From positions 1 to 28,087 of IMG/VR virus record IMGVR_UViG_3300024520_000399: DNA of 28,087 nt; one strand, given 5' to 3'. A program made the translations under genes and the position numbers. Of this stretch, positions 22,970 to 27,990 are shown piece after piece. The DNA comes from a virus. The notes beneath the pieces are model-generated. The model did no database searches, was not told the DNA's origin, and saw nothing but the letters and a program-made list of their open reading frames with translations. Within the stretch, counting starts at the first letter, position 1; the number at the start of each line of letters is the position of its first letter.

Positions 22970-23167
22970 TTCAATCCCTTGTAATGGCTCTAGGTCCAAT
23001 AGCTCTGCGAACACACTACCTTTATGGCCCCGATAAGTCTTACTGTCGCCCACAGCTTCTATGCTCAACCTCTTAAAGTTAGCATTTAACTCTGCTTCCG
23101 CCTGTTTCTTGAAATGATCTAGAAGAGTCTTCGATAATCCTGCAGACTTGCTAGTTACTTTAATCAT
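22961..23167 (-). CDS. Small basic-then-acidic early protein
   Basis: 68 residues, starting MIKVTSKSAGLSKTLLDHF, helical and Lys-rich at first, then a beta segment (GHKGSVFAELLDLEPLQG) ending IEEE. The start overlaps the small-terminase candidate by ATGA, with GAGGAAGAAGA upstream as ribosome site. Not recognised. Confidence 0.6.
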   Translation of the reverse strand: MIKVTSKSAGLSKTLLDHFKKQAEAELNANFKRLSIEAVGDSKTYRGHKGSVFAELLDLEPLQGIEEE

Positions 23168-23541
23168 TCTTCTTCCTCAGGTAAATATACCTTCAAGTTA
23201 TTCTCTATCTTATCTCCGTCGGTTGTTACGTCCTGCCTATCAGTCCATTTAAACCGGTTCTTCATATTAAATATCCATGCTGAGGCGTTTAACTTTGGTC
23301 CTTTGTCTTCTGCAAATATTCCGTTAATCCCCGCTAACTCCCAAAACTCTTGCCCTGCAGCGAATGCCCTCTTCTTGGCTTCGGAGAATTCAGGGTGTTG
23401 TTTCTCCCATTCATATAGAGTGTCTACGCAACAATTACAATGATTACAGAAGGTTGTGTAAGATAAGCCTGTCTTCATATGGGCTATTAATGCTTCACAA
23501 TACTCTGGTCTGTACTTTGTTGGTTGTCCTGCCTTGCTCAA
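23164..23541 (-). CDS. terS: Terminase small subunit candidate
   Basis: 125 residues from the TTG at 23541, which overlaps the TGA stop before it (TTGA) and has GGAG five bases upstream; an in-frame TTG 11 codons earlier is also open. The opening GQPTKYRPEYCEALIAHMK and the HTH-like DTLYEWEKQHPEF (near residue 40) with SEAKKRAFAAGQEF are the signature of phage small terminase subunits, which bind the packaging site. The segment ASAWIFNMKNRFKWTDRQDV matches the common ending of that family. It is separated from terL by 16 small genes. Candidate role: packaging-site recognition. Confidence 0.72.
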   Translation of the reverse strand: MSKAGQPTKYRPEYCEALIAHMKTGLSYTTFCNHCNCCVDTLYEWEKQHPEFSEAKKRAFAAGQEFWELAGINGIFAEDKGPKLNASAWIFNMKNRFKWTDRQDVTTDGDKIENNLKVYLPEEEE

Positions 23542-23780
23542 TGTATCTCCATGTCTTTTAGCATCTCTGTGCAATCTAGTGTGTATGAGTCTCCGTCGTA
23601 TAAATCTTCTATATCTTCAGGGACTCTTGCTTCTTTTATTTCTAAGAGTTTTAGGGTTTCTAGTAAAATGTTATCTCGTAGTGATTCTGTTTCGTAGGCT
23701 ACTGTAGTTAGGCGGGCACAATTACTACACACTGCTACCTTTCTATCTGAGTATTCCTTTATTTCGAAGTTAAATATCAT
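23538..23780 (-). CDS. Small early protein with CxxC
   Basis: 80 residues. CSNC near residue 18 and a third cysteine in LDCTEM near the C-terminus suggest weak metal binding. The middle is helical and acidic. It overlaps the upstream gene by 11 bases and its stop overlaps the TTG of the small-terminase candidate. Not recognised. Confidence 0.6.
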   Translation of the reverse strand: MIFNFEIKEYSDRKVAVCSNCARLTTVAYETESLRDNILLETLKLLEIKEARVPEDIEDLYDGDSYTLDCTEMLKDMEIH

Positions 23781-24027
23781 TAGCGTCTCTGTCTTTTATG
23801 AGATGCCTCAGCCCGAGGAAACACTTCTTTAGCTTTTCAGCAAACAACTCTAACGCCTCCAAGCCCTTCAAATCCCCCAGTTTCTGTAGTTCTTCTGAGG
23901 AAAAAACTAAAGGGGATGTTAACGCACCACCATCAAACTCTAAATCAACCACTACTACATAAGCAGATAGCGACTCTAACAATTCTGGGCCGTAAGTCCC
24001 ATGTGCTCTTATTCCCTTAATATCCAT
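23770..24027 (-). CDS. Early protein, beta then helical
   Basis: 85 residues from the ATG at 24027 (MDIKGIRAHGTYGPELLESL), which overlaps the TAA of the preceding small gene (TAATG); the longer reading frame upstream belongs to that gene in another frame. The middle is a beta strand (YVVVVDLEFDGGALTSPLVF) and the end is helical. Not recognised. Confidence 0.6.
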   Translation of the reverse strand: MDIKGIRAHGTYGPELLESLSAYVVVVDLEFDGGALTSPLVFSSEELQKLGDLKGLEALELFAEKLKKCFLGLRHLIKDRDANDI

Positions 24028-24161
24028 TAATTGTCTCTCTCTTCGAACTCCTGTAGTATTTCTTTGTCTGTAGGGGTGTTTACTGGAGGAACCGTGCTTA
24101 AGCCGGAAAGCCAACCTTGTATCCAGATCTTCTCCATCTCACTCAGTTCTTTTTCCTCCAC
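24027..24161 (-). CDS. 44-residue first gene of the leftward operon
   Basis: GTG start at 24161 with AGGTGG upstream; protein begins MEEKELSEMEKIWIQGWLSG and ends FEERDN. The TAA stop overlaps the next gene's ATG. As the most upstream leftward gene, it marks where leftward transcription must begin, in the divergent gap. Acidic, no known motif. Confidence 0.6.
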   Translation of the reverse strand: MEEKELSEMEKIWIQGWLSGLSTVPPVNTPTDKEILQEFEERDN

Positions 24162-24334
24162 ATCACCACCTTTCTTCTTTACTTTAGCCTACTTTCGTTA
24201 ACTTGTACAAACATTAAGATATAATAATAACGCAACCTCTTAATTTCTATAGTCTTTCAACTTATTTTAATTGTATTACACTTTTCTCTTGCTACAACTT
24301 GATTAATGTATTACATTGGTTCTAGGAGATACTT
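24162..24334. promoter_or_regulatory. Divergent control region between the leftward and rightward arms
   Basis: No gene fits here. It is AT-rich. A perfect TATAAT is at 24220-24225 on the plus strand, but the best -35 upstream is poor. On the plus strand TTGCTA (24289-24294) and TACATT (24312-24317) are 17 bases apart and could serve the rightward operon. Two copies of TGTATTACA, one inside a 13-bp palindrome, overlap that element. Promoters for both arms should lie here. Confidence 0.5.
24272..24317. promoter_or_regulatory. Operator-like pair: TGTATTACA twice, one in a 13-bp palindrome
   Basis: TGTATTACA at 24272-24280 and again at 24307-24315, centres 35 bases apart. The second lies in AATGTATTACATT (24305-24317), a perfect palindrome with a single central base. 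It overlaps the likely -10 of the rightward promoter, so a repressor bound there would block it. The basic ribbon-helix-helix protein at 24725-24916 is a candidate binder. Confidence 0.45.
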
Positions 24335-24553
24335 ATGAAACATTTAAAAGAAAAGTTTGAGAGAGAAGTTAGAGAGTCTTTTGACCAGGTAGGTTTGAGG
24401 CTCGTAAAGGCCGTTATAGAGGATAATGTCAGTCTACAGTACGATCATGTGGAAATAGATGACATCGTTGAATCAGCGTGGGCTGAGATCGTCTCAACGG
24501 GTAATGCTGCTCAGTGGGTAGATGAGATAACCAGAGAATTGGAGGAATTATGA
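24335..24553 (+). CDS. Acidic early protein, first gene of the rightward operon
   Basis: 72 residues, beginning MKHLKEKFEREVRESFDQVG and ending TRELEEL. Strongly charged and helical, with DDIVESAWAEIVST. GGAG lies about six bases before the ATG. It overlaps the next gene by ATGA. Not recognised. Confidence 0.65.
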   Translation: MKHLKEKFEREVRESFDQVGLRLVKAVIEDNVSLQYDHVEIDDIVESAWAEIVSTGNAAQWVDEITRELEEL

Positions 24554-24744
24554 ATAGTTATAATAATGGGTACCTTGATGCGGTTGTTGCTTTGAGGGCT
24601 CTCCTTGAGACTAAAGAGTTTATGCTTAGTAAAGACGACTTCTATATGACTGACGATAGTCTGGGAATTGAAGTTAAAACCCTTAAAGAAGCTATAGAGT
24701 TTCTTAAATTGAAAGTAGAAGATAATGAAAAAAGTGAAAACTAA
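24550..24744 (+). CDS. Small acidic early protein
   Basis: 64 residues, MNSYNNGYLDAVVALRALLE, helical, with a DDFYMTDDSLG acidic loop. GGAGG lies five bases before the ATG, which overlaps the upstream stop. Ends inside the next gene, overlapping it by 20 bases. Not recognised. Confidence 0.65.
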   Translation: MNSYNNGYLDAVVALRALLETKEFMLSKDDFYMTDDSLGIEVKTLKEAIEFLKLKVEDNEKSEN

Positions 24745-24916
24745 ACACGGTGGTAAACGTAAGGGGGCGGGGCGTAAACCTGAGGACCTTATCAAAGACA
24801 AAGCTGTGATTGTTAGGGTTGATCCTAATGAGCATAGGGCTGTTAAGTCTGCAGCTAAAGCTGAAAAACTAAGTATCTCTGATTTCTTGAGAGCTTTAAT
24901 CTTTAATCAGAGGTAA
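24725..24916 (+). CDS. Basic ribbon-helix-helix DNA-binding protein (regulator candidate)
   Basis: 63 residues. The N-terminus is very basic, with GGKRKGAGRKP (residues 9-19), a tail often found in small DNA-binding phage proteins. Residues about 26-60 (AVIVRVDPNEHRAVKSAA, then LSISDFLRALI) follow the beta strand-helix-turn-helix pattern of CopG/Arc-type proteins. These bind DNA as dimers on palindromic operators. It overlaps the upstream gene by 20 bases and is co-transcribed with it. It may autoregulate the operon through the palindrome at 24305-24317; this is inference. Confidence 0.65.
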   Translation: MKKVKTKHGGKRKGAGRKPEDLIKDKAVIVRVDPNEHRAVKSAAKAEKLSISDFLRALIFNQR

Positions 24917-24918
24917 TT

Positions 24919-25110
24919 ATGAAGGTTTTACTTGTTCTACTAATGCTTGCTGGGTGCTCTGGGGAGATTGAAACTATTACTTTCCCTGAACTACTCCAAC
25001 ATAATGACTGCTTTAGATATACCAGGGACGAAGTTTACATTAACGAGACACAAGAATGTATCGATCTTATGTGTGAGATTGATGATTCTTACTGTGAGGA
25101 GTTAATATGA
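24919..25110 (+). CDS. Small Cys-rich lipoprotein
   Basis: 63 residues. MKVLLVLLMLAGC is a short lipoprotein signal with lipobox LAGC (lipid-bearing C13) followed by Ser-Gly. The mature part is acidic and Cys-rich (five more cysteines in about 45 residues), suggesting disulphides outside the cytoplasm. AGAGG lies five bases before the ATG. In Gram-negative bacteria, Ser after the lipid Cys sends a lipoprotein to the outer membrane. Followed by two membrane-protein genes. Possible superinfection-exclusion or lysis role. Confidence 0.65.
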   Translation: MKVLLVLLMLAGCSGEIETITFPELLQHNDCFRYTRDEVYINETQECIDLMCEIDDSYCEELI

Positions 25111-25295
25111 AAGAATTTATTTTCTGCTTAATAACAGGGGGATTAACCACCACCGTCCTCCTTACTATAATGGCATTGCTTTGTAAATGGATGGGAGGGG
25201 AAGCACTCTCAGGTCTTATATTGCTCTCAGTGCTTATAATAATATCCGCTATTCTTGGAAGGGCAATCAGAGATTTATACAAGGAGTTAATATGA
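25107..25295 (+). CDS. Small two-span membrane protein
   Basis: 62 residues. Two hydrophobic segments: FIFCLITGGLTTTVLLTIMA (4-23) and LSGLILLSVLIIISAILG (34-51), with a short loop KWMGGEA. A basic end, RAIRDLYKELI. The start ATG overlaps the lipoprotein stop (ATGA) within the GGAGTTAATATGA module. No family recognised. Confidence 0.65.
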   Translation: MKEFIFCLITGGLTTTVLLTIMALLCKWMGGEALSGLILLSVLIIISAILGRAIRDLYKELI

Positions 25296-25408
25296 AAGAG
25301 GGTTTAGGAATAATTGGAGCCATCATAGGTGCCTTTGTTGTATCCGGCATGATTTGGGCCTGGATATGGGATGGCATTCAGTGTGTTGGTAGATCAGTAT
25401 GTATTTAA
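25292..25408 (+). CDS. 38-residue membrane protein
   Basis: The longer open frame that starts upstream has no ribosome site; the module AGGAGTTAATATG supports the ATG at 25292. Protein MKEGLGIIGAIIGAFVVSGM, one hydrophobic segment (5-27) with several Trp near its end, then CVGRSVCI with two cysteines. It follows the two-span protein by ATGA overlap. It completes a cassette of lipoprotein plus two membrane proteins. Confidence 0.6.
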   Translation: MKEGLGIIGAIIGAFVVSGMIWAWIWDGIQCVGRSVCI

Positions 25409-25418
25409 GGGAGTTAAT

Positions 25419-25727
25419 ATGACACTATCACAAGCTATTAAAGAACGAGATCGCCTCACTAAGCTTATTAAAAAGCTACAGAACAAGAAACTTGAGGGGA
25501 AGAGCTACACTAATCAAGCCAAGAAACATGGCATGACACGTGTCTACCTCCGTAAATCTATGGACTACAGGAAAAACCCACCCAAGTTGTATGAGTCTGT
25601 CTGCACTCACTGGCGTGTAAATGGTGTGAAACGAGCTTCTACCTTCAGTGTTATTAAGTACGGTAGAGCTAAAGCTATTGAACTAGCTAAGAAGAAACAA
25701 CGTCAGATGGTTAAGAAAGGGTATTGA
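25419..25727 (+). CDS. AP2-like DNA-binding protein
   Basis: 102 residues from the ATG at 25419, chosen because the GGAGTTAATATGA module lies there; the frame extends upstream without a ribosome site. The N-terminal part is helical and basic (RDRLTKLIKKLQNKKLEG), followed by a zinc-free region and the C-terminal AP2-like segment (about 60-97): VCTHWRVNG, then FSVIKYGRAKAIELAKKKQR. AP2 domains in phages often accompany homing endonucleases, but here no nuclease is fused. Likely a DNA-binding protein. Confidence rests on pattern only. Confidence 0.55.
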   Translation: MTLSQAIKERDRLTKLIKKLQNKKLEGKSYTNQAKKHGMTRVYLRKSMDYRKNPPKLYESVCTHWRVNGVKRASTFSVIKYGRAKAIELAKKKQRQMVKKGY

Positions 25728-25728
25728 T

Positions 25729-26211
25729 ATGGGATGTGATATACACGAAATGATTGAGGTTGAGAGTACCTACAGGTGGTTAAACGCCGGGGACCCGAAC
25801 TCTGACAGAAACTACACCATATTTTCGGTGCTTGCTGATGTCAGGAACAGTGACGGTGTACCATTTATTTCTTCTCCCAGAGGAGTGCCTGAAAACTGTT
25901 CACAAGAGTTTGAGGCCCTGGTTGAGTATTGGGGAGCTGATGCACACTCGTTGTCTTGGGTCACATTAGAGGAAATGAAAGCCTATGATATTAACCAGAA
26001 ATACACATCAACCAGAGTTATTACAGGCAAGGACTCAGATGGTAAGATTACCGGGACATGTGCTTGGACAAAAGATAAACACCTTGGTCCTATAGGTGAA
26101 ACTACTATCTTTGGTGTGTGGGGCCCTCATTCATGGAACAACCTAATAGCTAAGATGGAGAAAGCCTCCGAAGGTAGGCCGACTAGGCTCTGCTTCTTCT
26201 TTGATAACTAA
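25729..26211 (+). CDS. Conserved phage protein of the MGCDIH family
   Basis: 160 residues. The opening MGCDIHEMIEVESTYRW, the RNYTIFSVLADVRNSDG segment (27-43), and DAHSLSWVTLEEMKAYDI (71-88) are typical of a widespread but uncharacterised phage protein family beginning MGCDIH. The frame starts two bases past the preceding stop. The conserved Cys-Asp-x-His start suggests a metal or catalytic site, but no reaction is established. Length is normal for the family. Confidence 0.75.
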   Translation: MGCDIHEMIEVESTYRWLNAGDPNSDRNYTIFSVLADVRNSDGVPFISSPRGVPENCSQEFEALVEYWGADAHSLSWVTLEEMKAYDINQKYTSTRVITGKDSDGKITGTCAWTKDKHLGPIGETTIFGVWGPHSWNNLIAKMEKASEGRPTRLCFFFDN

Positions 26212-26224
26212 CTGAAAGGAACCA

Positions 26225-26374
26225 ATGAGAATACTACCAATATTCAACGCAATACTAGAGTTCTTTACACCTAAAGCAACGATTCAACCTAAAGCACAGA
26301 CTATAGATGTGTACGAGTTGGCCTATAAGACTGACCCATATCTACTGACTATGCTAGAAAGCGGGATGTTATGA
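26225..26374 (+). CDS. 49-residue small protein
   Basis: Short gene, MRILPIFNAILEFFTPKATI, with an amphipathic or hydrophobic start and TDPYLLTMLESGML at the end. AAAGGAA lies about four bases before the ATG. Its TGA overlaps the next ATG (ATGA), supporting it. Not recognised. Confidence 0.55.
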   Translation: MRILPIFNAILEFFTPKATIQPKAQTIDVYELAYKTDPYLLTMLESGML

Positions 26375-26658
26375 AACTACTACTAACACTACTAACTGCA
26401 TGCGATAACGGAGAGAAGTCTGAACCACCTCGCTGCCAAGAAGTTAACAAAGGCAAGGATAAGTTCATTATGTGTGAAGCTGATGGGACCTTTAAGAAAC
26501 CTCAGATCCTTCCTACTCCTGTGCCAATCCCTGAACCTAATCCACCTGCTGATTGCTTTCGTCTTTTAGAAAACGGTGAGTGCTCTGAGACAGTACCCCG
26601 TGATCGTGATGGTGAGACCTTACCACACTATAAAGGGAACCCTGGGGAGTTGTTATGA
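26371..26658 (+). CDS. Proline-rich lipoprotein with Cys-Asp-Asn signal
   Basis: 95 residues. MKLLLTLLTAC is a very short lipoprotein signal with lipobox LTAC (C11) followed by Asp-Asn. In E. coli, Asp at +2 with Asn at +3 keeps a lipoprotein in the inner membrane. The mature part has a Pro-rich segment (PTPVPIPEPNPPAD, about 49-62) and further cysteines (C22, C35, C62, C70). It could be a spanin-like or exclusion lipoprotein. Both ends overlap neighbours by ATGA. The lipoprotein call rests on the short signal. Confidence 0.6.
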   Translation: MKLLLTLLTACDNGEKSEPPRCQEVNKGKDKFIMCEADGTFKKPQILPTPVPIPEPNPPADCFRLLENGECSETVPRDRDGETLPHYKGNPGELL

Positions 26659-26798
26659 AAGTGATCTCACCCCCACAAACAACAGCAGAGCAAGTGAGTA
26701 TAGCATACCGAGAAGGTGAGAGAGTAGGTGAAACTGCCAAAGAAGCTTTAACTAAATGCAATGAACTGGAGAAAGAACAACTTAAACGAAAGGAATGA
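26655..26798 (+). CDS. 47-residue helical protein
   Basis: MKVISPPQTTAEQVSIAYRE followed by a charged helix ending LEKEQLKRKE. The ATG overlaps the lipoprotein stop (ATGA). It ends three bases before the next gene. Possible coiled coil. Not recognised. Confidence 0.55.
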   Translation: MKVISPPQTTAEQVSIAYREGERVGETAKEALTKCNELEKEQLKRKE

Positions 26799-26801
26799 AA
26801 A

Positions 26802-27170
26802 ATGAACATAGATGAACTGACATTAGGTCAGATTAAAGAAATCAAAAGTATGTACGGAAATAGTCAAAGCTCTAACCACCCAATGCTTGGGAGAAGATGT
26901 TTAATTAGGACTTATTCTGCCGGTGTCCATATTGGAGATGTGGCATGGATAAACCCTGAAAATTCAATGGAATGTAAATTAGACAATGCTCTAAGACTCT
27001 GGAAGTGGTCAGAAGGTGGGCTCTCATTAAGCAAGGTTGCAAAATACGGGATAGAGGGCGGTCGATTGAATGAAACCGGTGAAGTGGGGCTTACAAATGT
27101 AATTGAATACATACCCACAACGTCTGAAGCGGAGGAAACATATGTTAAATTTATCGAAGATAAAAAATAG
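26802..27170 (+). CDS. DUF6948-like conserved phage protein
   Basis: 122 residues. MNIDELTLGQIKEIKSMYGN, then SNHPMLGRRCLIRTYSAGVH, the DVAWI strand and NVIEYIP are the pattern of a common phage family (MNIDELTIGQ..., HP...G..YFIRTVT, ...AWIADTGR). The late part contains an insertion compared with the family. AAAGG lies upstream of the ATG. The role of the family is not known. Confidence 0.65.
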   Translation: MNIDELTLGQIKEIKSMYGNSQSSNHPMLGRRCLIRTYSAGVHIGDVAWINPENSMECKLDNALRLWKWSEGGLSLSKVAKYGIEGGRLNETGEVGLTNVIEYIPTTSEAEETYVKFIEDKK

Positions 27171-27459
27171 GCATCATGGCGATGGTTCTGGTGATGGTTC
27201 TGGTTCTGGTTCTGGCGATGGTTCTGGCGATGGTTCTGGTTCTGGTTATGGTTATGGTTCTGGTTCTGGTTCTGGCGATGGTTATGGTGATGGTTCTGGT
27301 TCTGGTTATGGTTATGGTGATGGTTCTGGTTATGGTGATGGTTCTGGTTATGGTTCTGGTTCTGGTTCTGGTTCTGGTTATGGTTCTGGTGATGGTTATG
27401 GTGATGGTTCTGGTTCTAGTTCTGGTTATGGTTCTGGCTGTGGCGATGGCTCTGGCTGA
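27142..27459 (+). CDS. (Gly-X)n repeat protein, X = Ser, Asp or Tyr
   Basis: 105 residues from the ATG at 27142, which has GGAGG at good spacing (GGAGGAAACATATG); an in-frame upstream ATG has no ribosome site. After a 12-residue basic start (MLNLSKIKNRHH) the remaining residues are strictly Gly-X alternation with X mostly Ser, Asp or Tyr, one exceptional Ser for Gly near the end, and a Cys near the C-terminus. No signal peptide or membrane span. It would be flexible, acidic and perhaps phase-separating or adhesive. It overlaps the DUF6948-like gene by 29 bases. Confidence 0.7.
   Translation: MLNLSKIKNRHHGDGSGDGSGSGSGDGSGDGSGSGYGYGSGSGSGDGYGDGSGSGYGYGDGSGYGDGSGYGSGSGSGSGYGSGDGYGDGSGSSSGYGSGCGDGSG
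27177..27459 (+). repeat. Hexamer-type DNA repeat (GGT TCT / GAT / TAT) in the Gly-X gene
   Basis: The DNA is a run of codon pairs GGT/GGC plus TCT, GAT or TAT over about 280 bases. This gives a degenerate six-base periodic tract, likely unstable by slippage in multiples of six, so length changes would keep the frame. Confidence 0.8.
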
Positions 27460-27488
27460 AGTGTTTTGACTTAAACGAAAGGTGAATG

Positions 27489-27647
27489 ATGAGTGAAATA
27501 GCAGATATGATTTTGGAAGGTGAGCAATGTTCGCACTGTGGGGTTGTGTTTCTTGAAGAGCATGGGTTCCCTGTTCTTTGTGAGGATTGCTTCAAAGAAG
27601 AGACAAAAGAAGAGCGAGCCGGGCTACCAAAGGCAACCAATGACTAA
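27489..27647 (+). CDS. Small zinc-ribbon protein
   Basis: 52 residues, MSEIADMILEGEQCSHCGVV, with C14-C17 and C31-C34 as two CxxC knuckles 13 residues apart, a zinc-ribbon layout. Such tiny proteins are common in phage early regions. AAGGTGA lies before the ATG; an ATG one codon earlier is also possible. Ends within the next gene. Function unknown. Confidence 0.65.
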   Translation: MSEIADMILEGEQCSHCGVVFLEEHGFPVLCEDCFKEETKEERAGLPKATND

Positions 27648-27891
27648 AATATTCTGCGAGAACTGCGCCAGTATGCAGCCTATGCGAATCGATAAGATGT
27701 CTAGTGATAATTTGAATGGAGAAATTATGGGTAATAGCGACAATTTTTTAATAAAAATAATAAAACACATACTTTTACTAAGGTGGTTGAAACAAGACGG
27801 CAAAGAATATCTAAAAGTAAAAGTGAACAAACCTATCAAAAAGGGGGAACTAGTTTCCCTGGATGATATAGAATCCGTAGAGGATGATTAA
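27640..27891 (+). CDS. Fusion-like protein: half zinc knuckle plus basic segment
   Basis: 83 residues from the ATG at 27640, overlapping the zinc-ribbon gene by eight bases. C6 and C9 (IFCENC) form one CxxC knuckle, and the SMQPMRIDKMSSDNLNGE that follows resembles the middle of a common phage zinc-ribbon protein, but the second CxxC is missing. Instead the frame continues into a helical segment (IKIIKHILLLRWLK) and a basic KVKVNKPIKKGE motif. A second ATG at 27727, with GGAG five bases upstream, could start a separate 54-residue protein. Possibly an in-frame deletion fusion. Confidence 0.55.
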   Translation: MTKIFCENCASMQPMRIDKMSSDNLNGEIMGNSDNFLIKIIKHILLLRWLKQDGKEYLKVKVNKPIKKGELVSLDDIESVEDD

Positions 27892-27937
27892 ACGTGAAAA
27901 GGTTATGCCTTAAAGGAGTTATAATTAAACTTTGAAT

Positions 27938-27990
27938 GGACGGGTGGCGGAATAGGTAGACGCTAATCCTTAGGCTGTGACCGTAATGGG
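27938..27990 (+). tRNA. tRNA-Leu-like 5' half with a broken anticodon arm
   Basis: GGACGGG (acceptor-like), TG, GCG GAATAGGTAGA CGC (D-arm with a perfect three-base stem) at 27938-27963 is the canonical start of a bacterial tRNA-Leu. The anticodon arm expected next, of the type CTAAGGAxTTAAAATCCTTAG, is reduced to CTAATCCTTAG. Nothing that pairs as an anticodon stem and no T-arm (GGTTCAA) is seen before the window ends. So it is a remnant, a processed or interrupted tRNA, or another tRNA-like RNA. Confidence 0.35.

Larger units (their letters stand above)
25098..25422 (+). repeat. Three copies of the GGAGTTAATATGA junction module
   Basis: GGAGTTAATATGA occurs at 25098-25110, 25283-25295 and 25410-25422. 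Each carries a ribosome site and start codon of the next gene and, in the first two, the Leu-Ile-stop end of the previous gene (GAGTTAATATGA). The spacing is identical in all three. Confidence 0.75.

Noticed and set aside
24187-24225. Strong plus-strand promoter built on TATAAT at 24220-24225
   Set aside because: The -10 is perfect but no acceptable -35 lies 16-18 bases upstream, so I do not call it as a promoter alone.
24511-24801. Minus-strand frame of 96 codons across the first rightward genes
   Set aside because: It overlaps three rightward genes with strong ribosome sites and has none itself.
27177-27459. Possible CRISPR-like array
   Set aside because: Units are six bases with no spacers; it is a coding microsatellite.
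27176-27469. Frame read in +2 through the repeat: 97 residues almost all Met, Val, Leu
   Set aside because: It is an automatic result of the GGT-TCT/GAT/TAT codons read out of frame; it has no ribosome site, while the Gly-X frame has a strong one.
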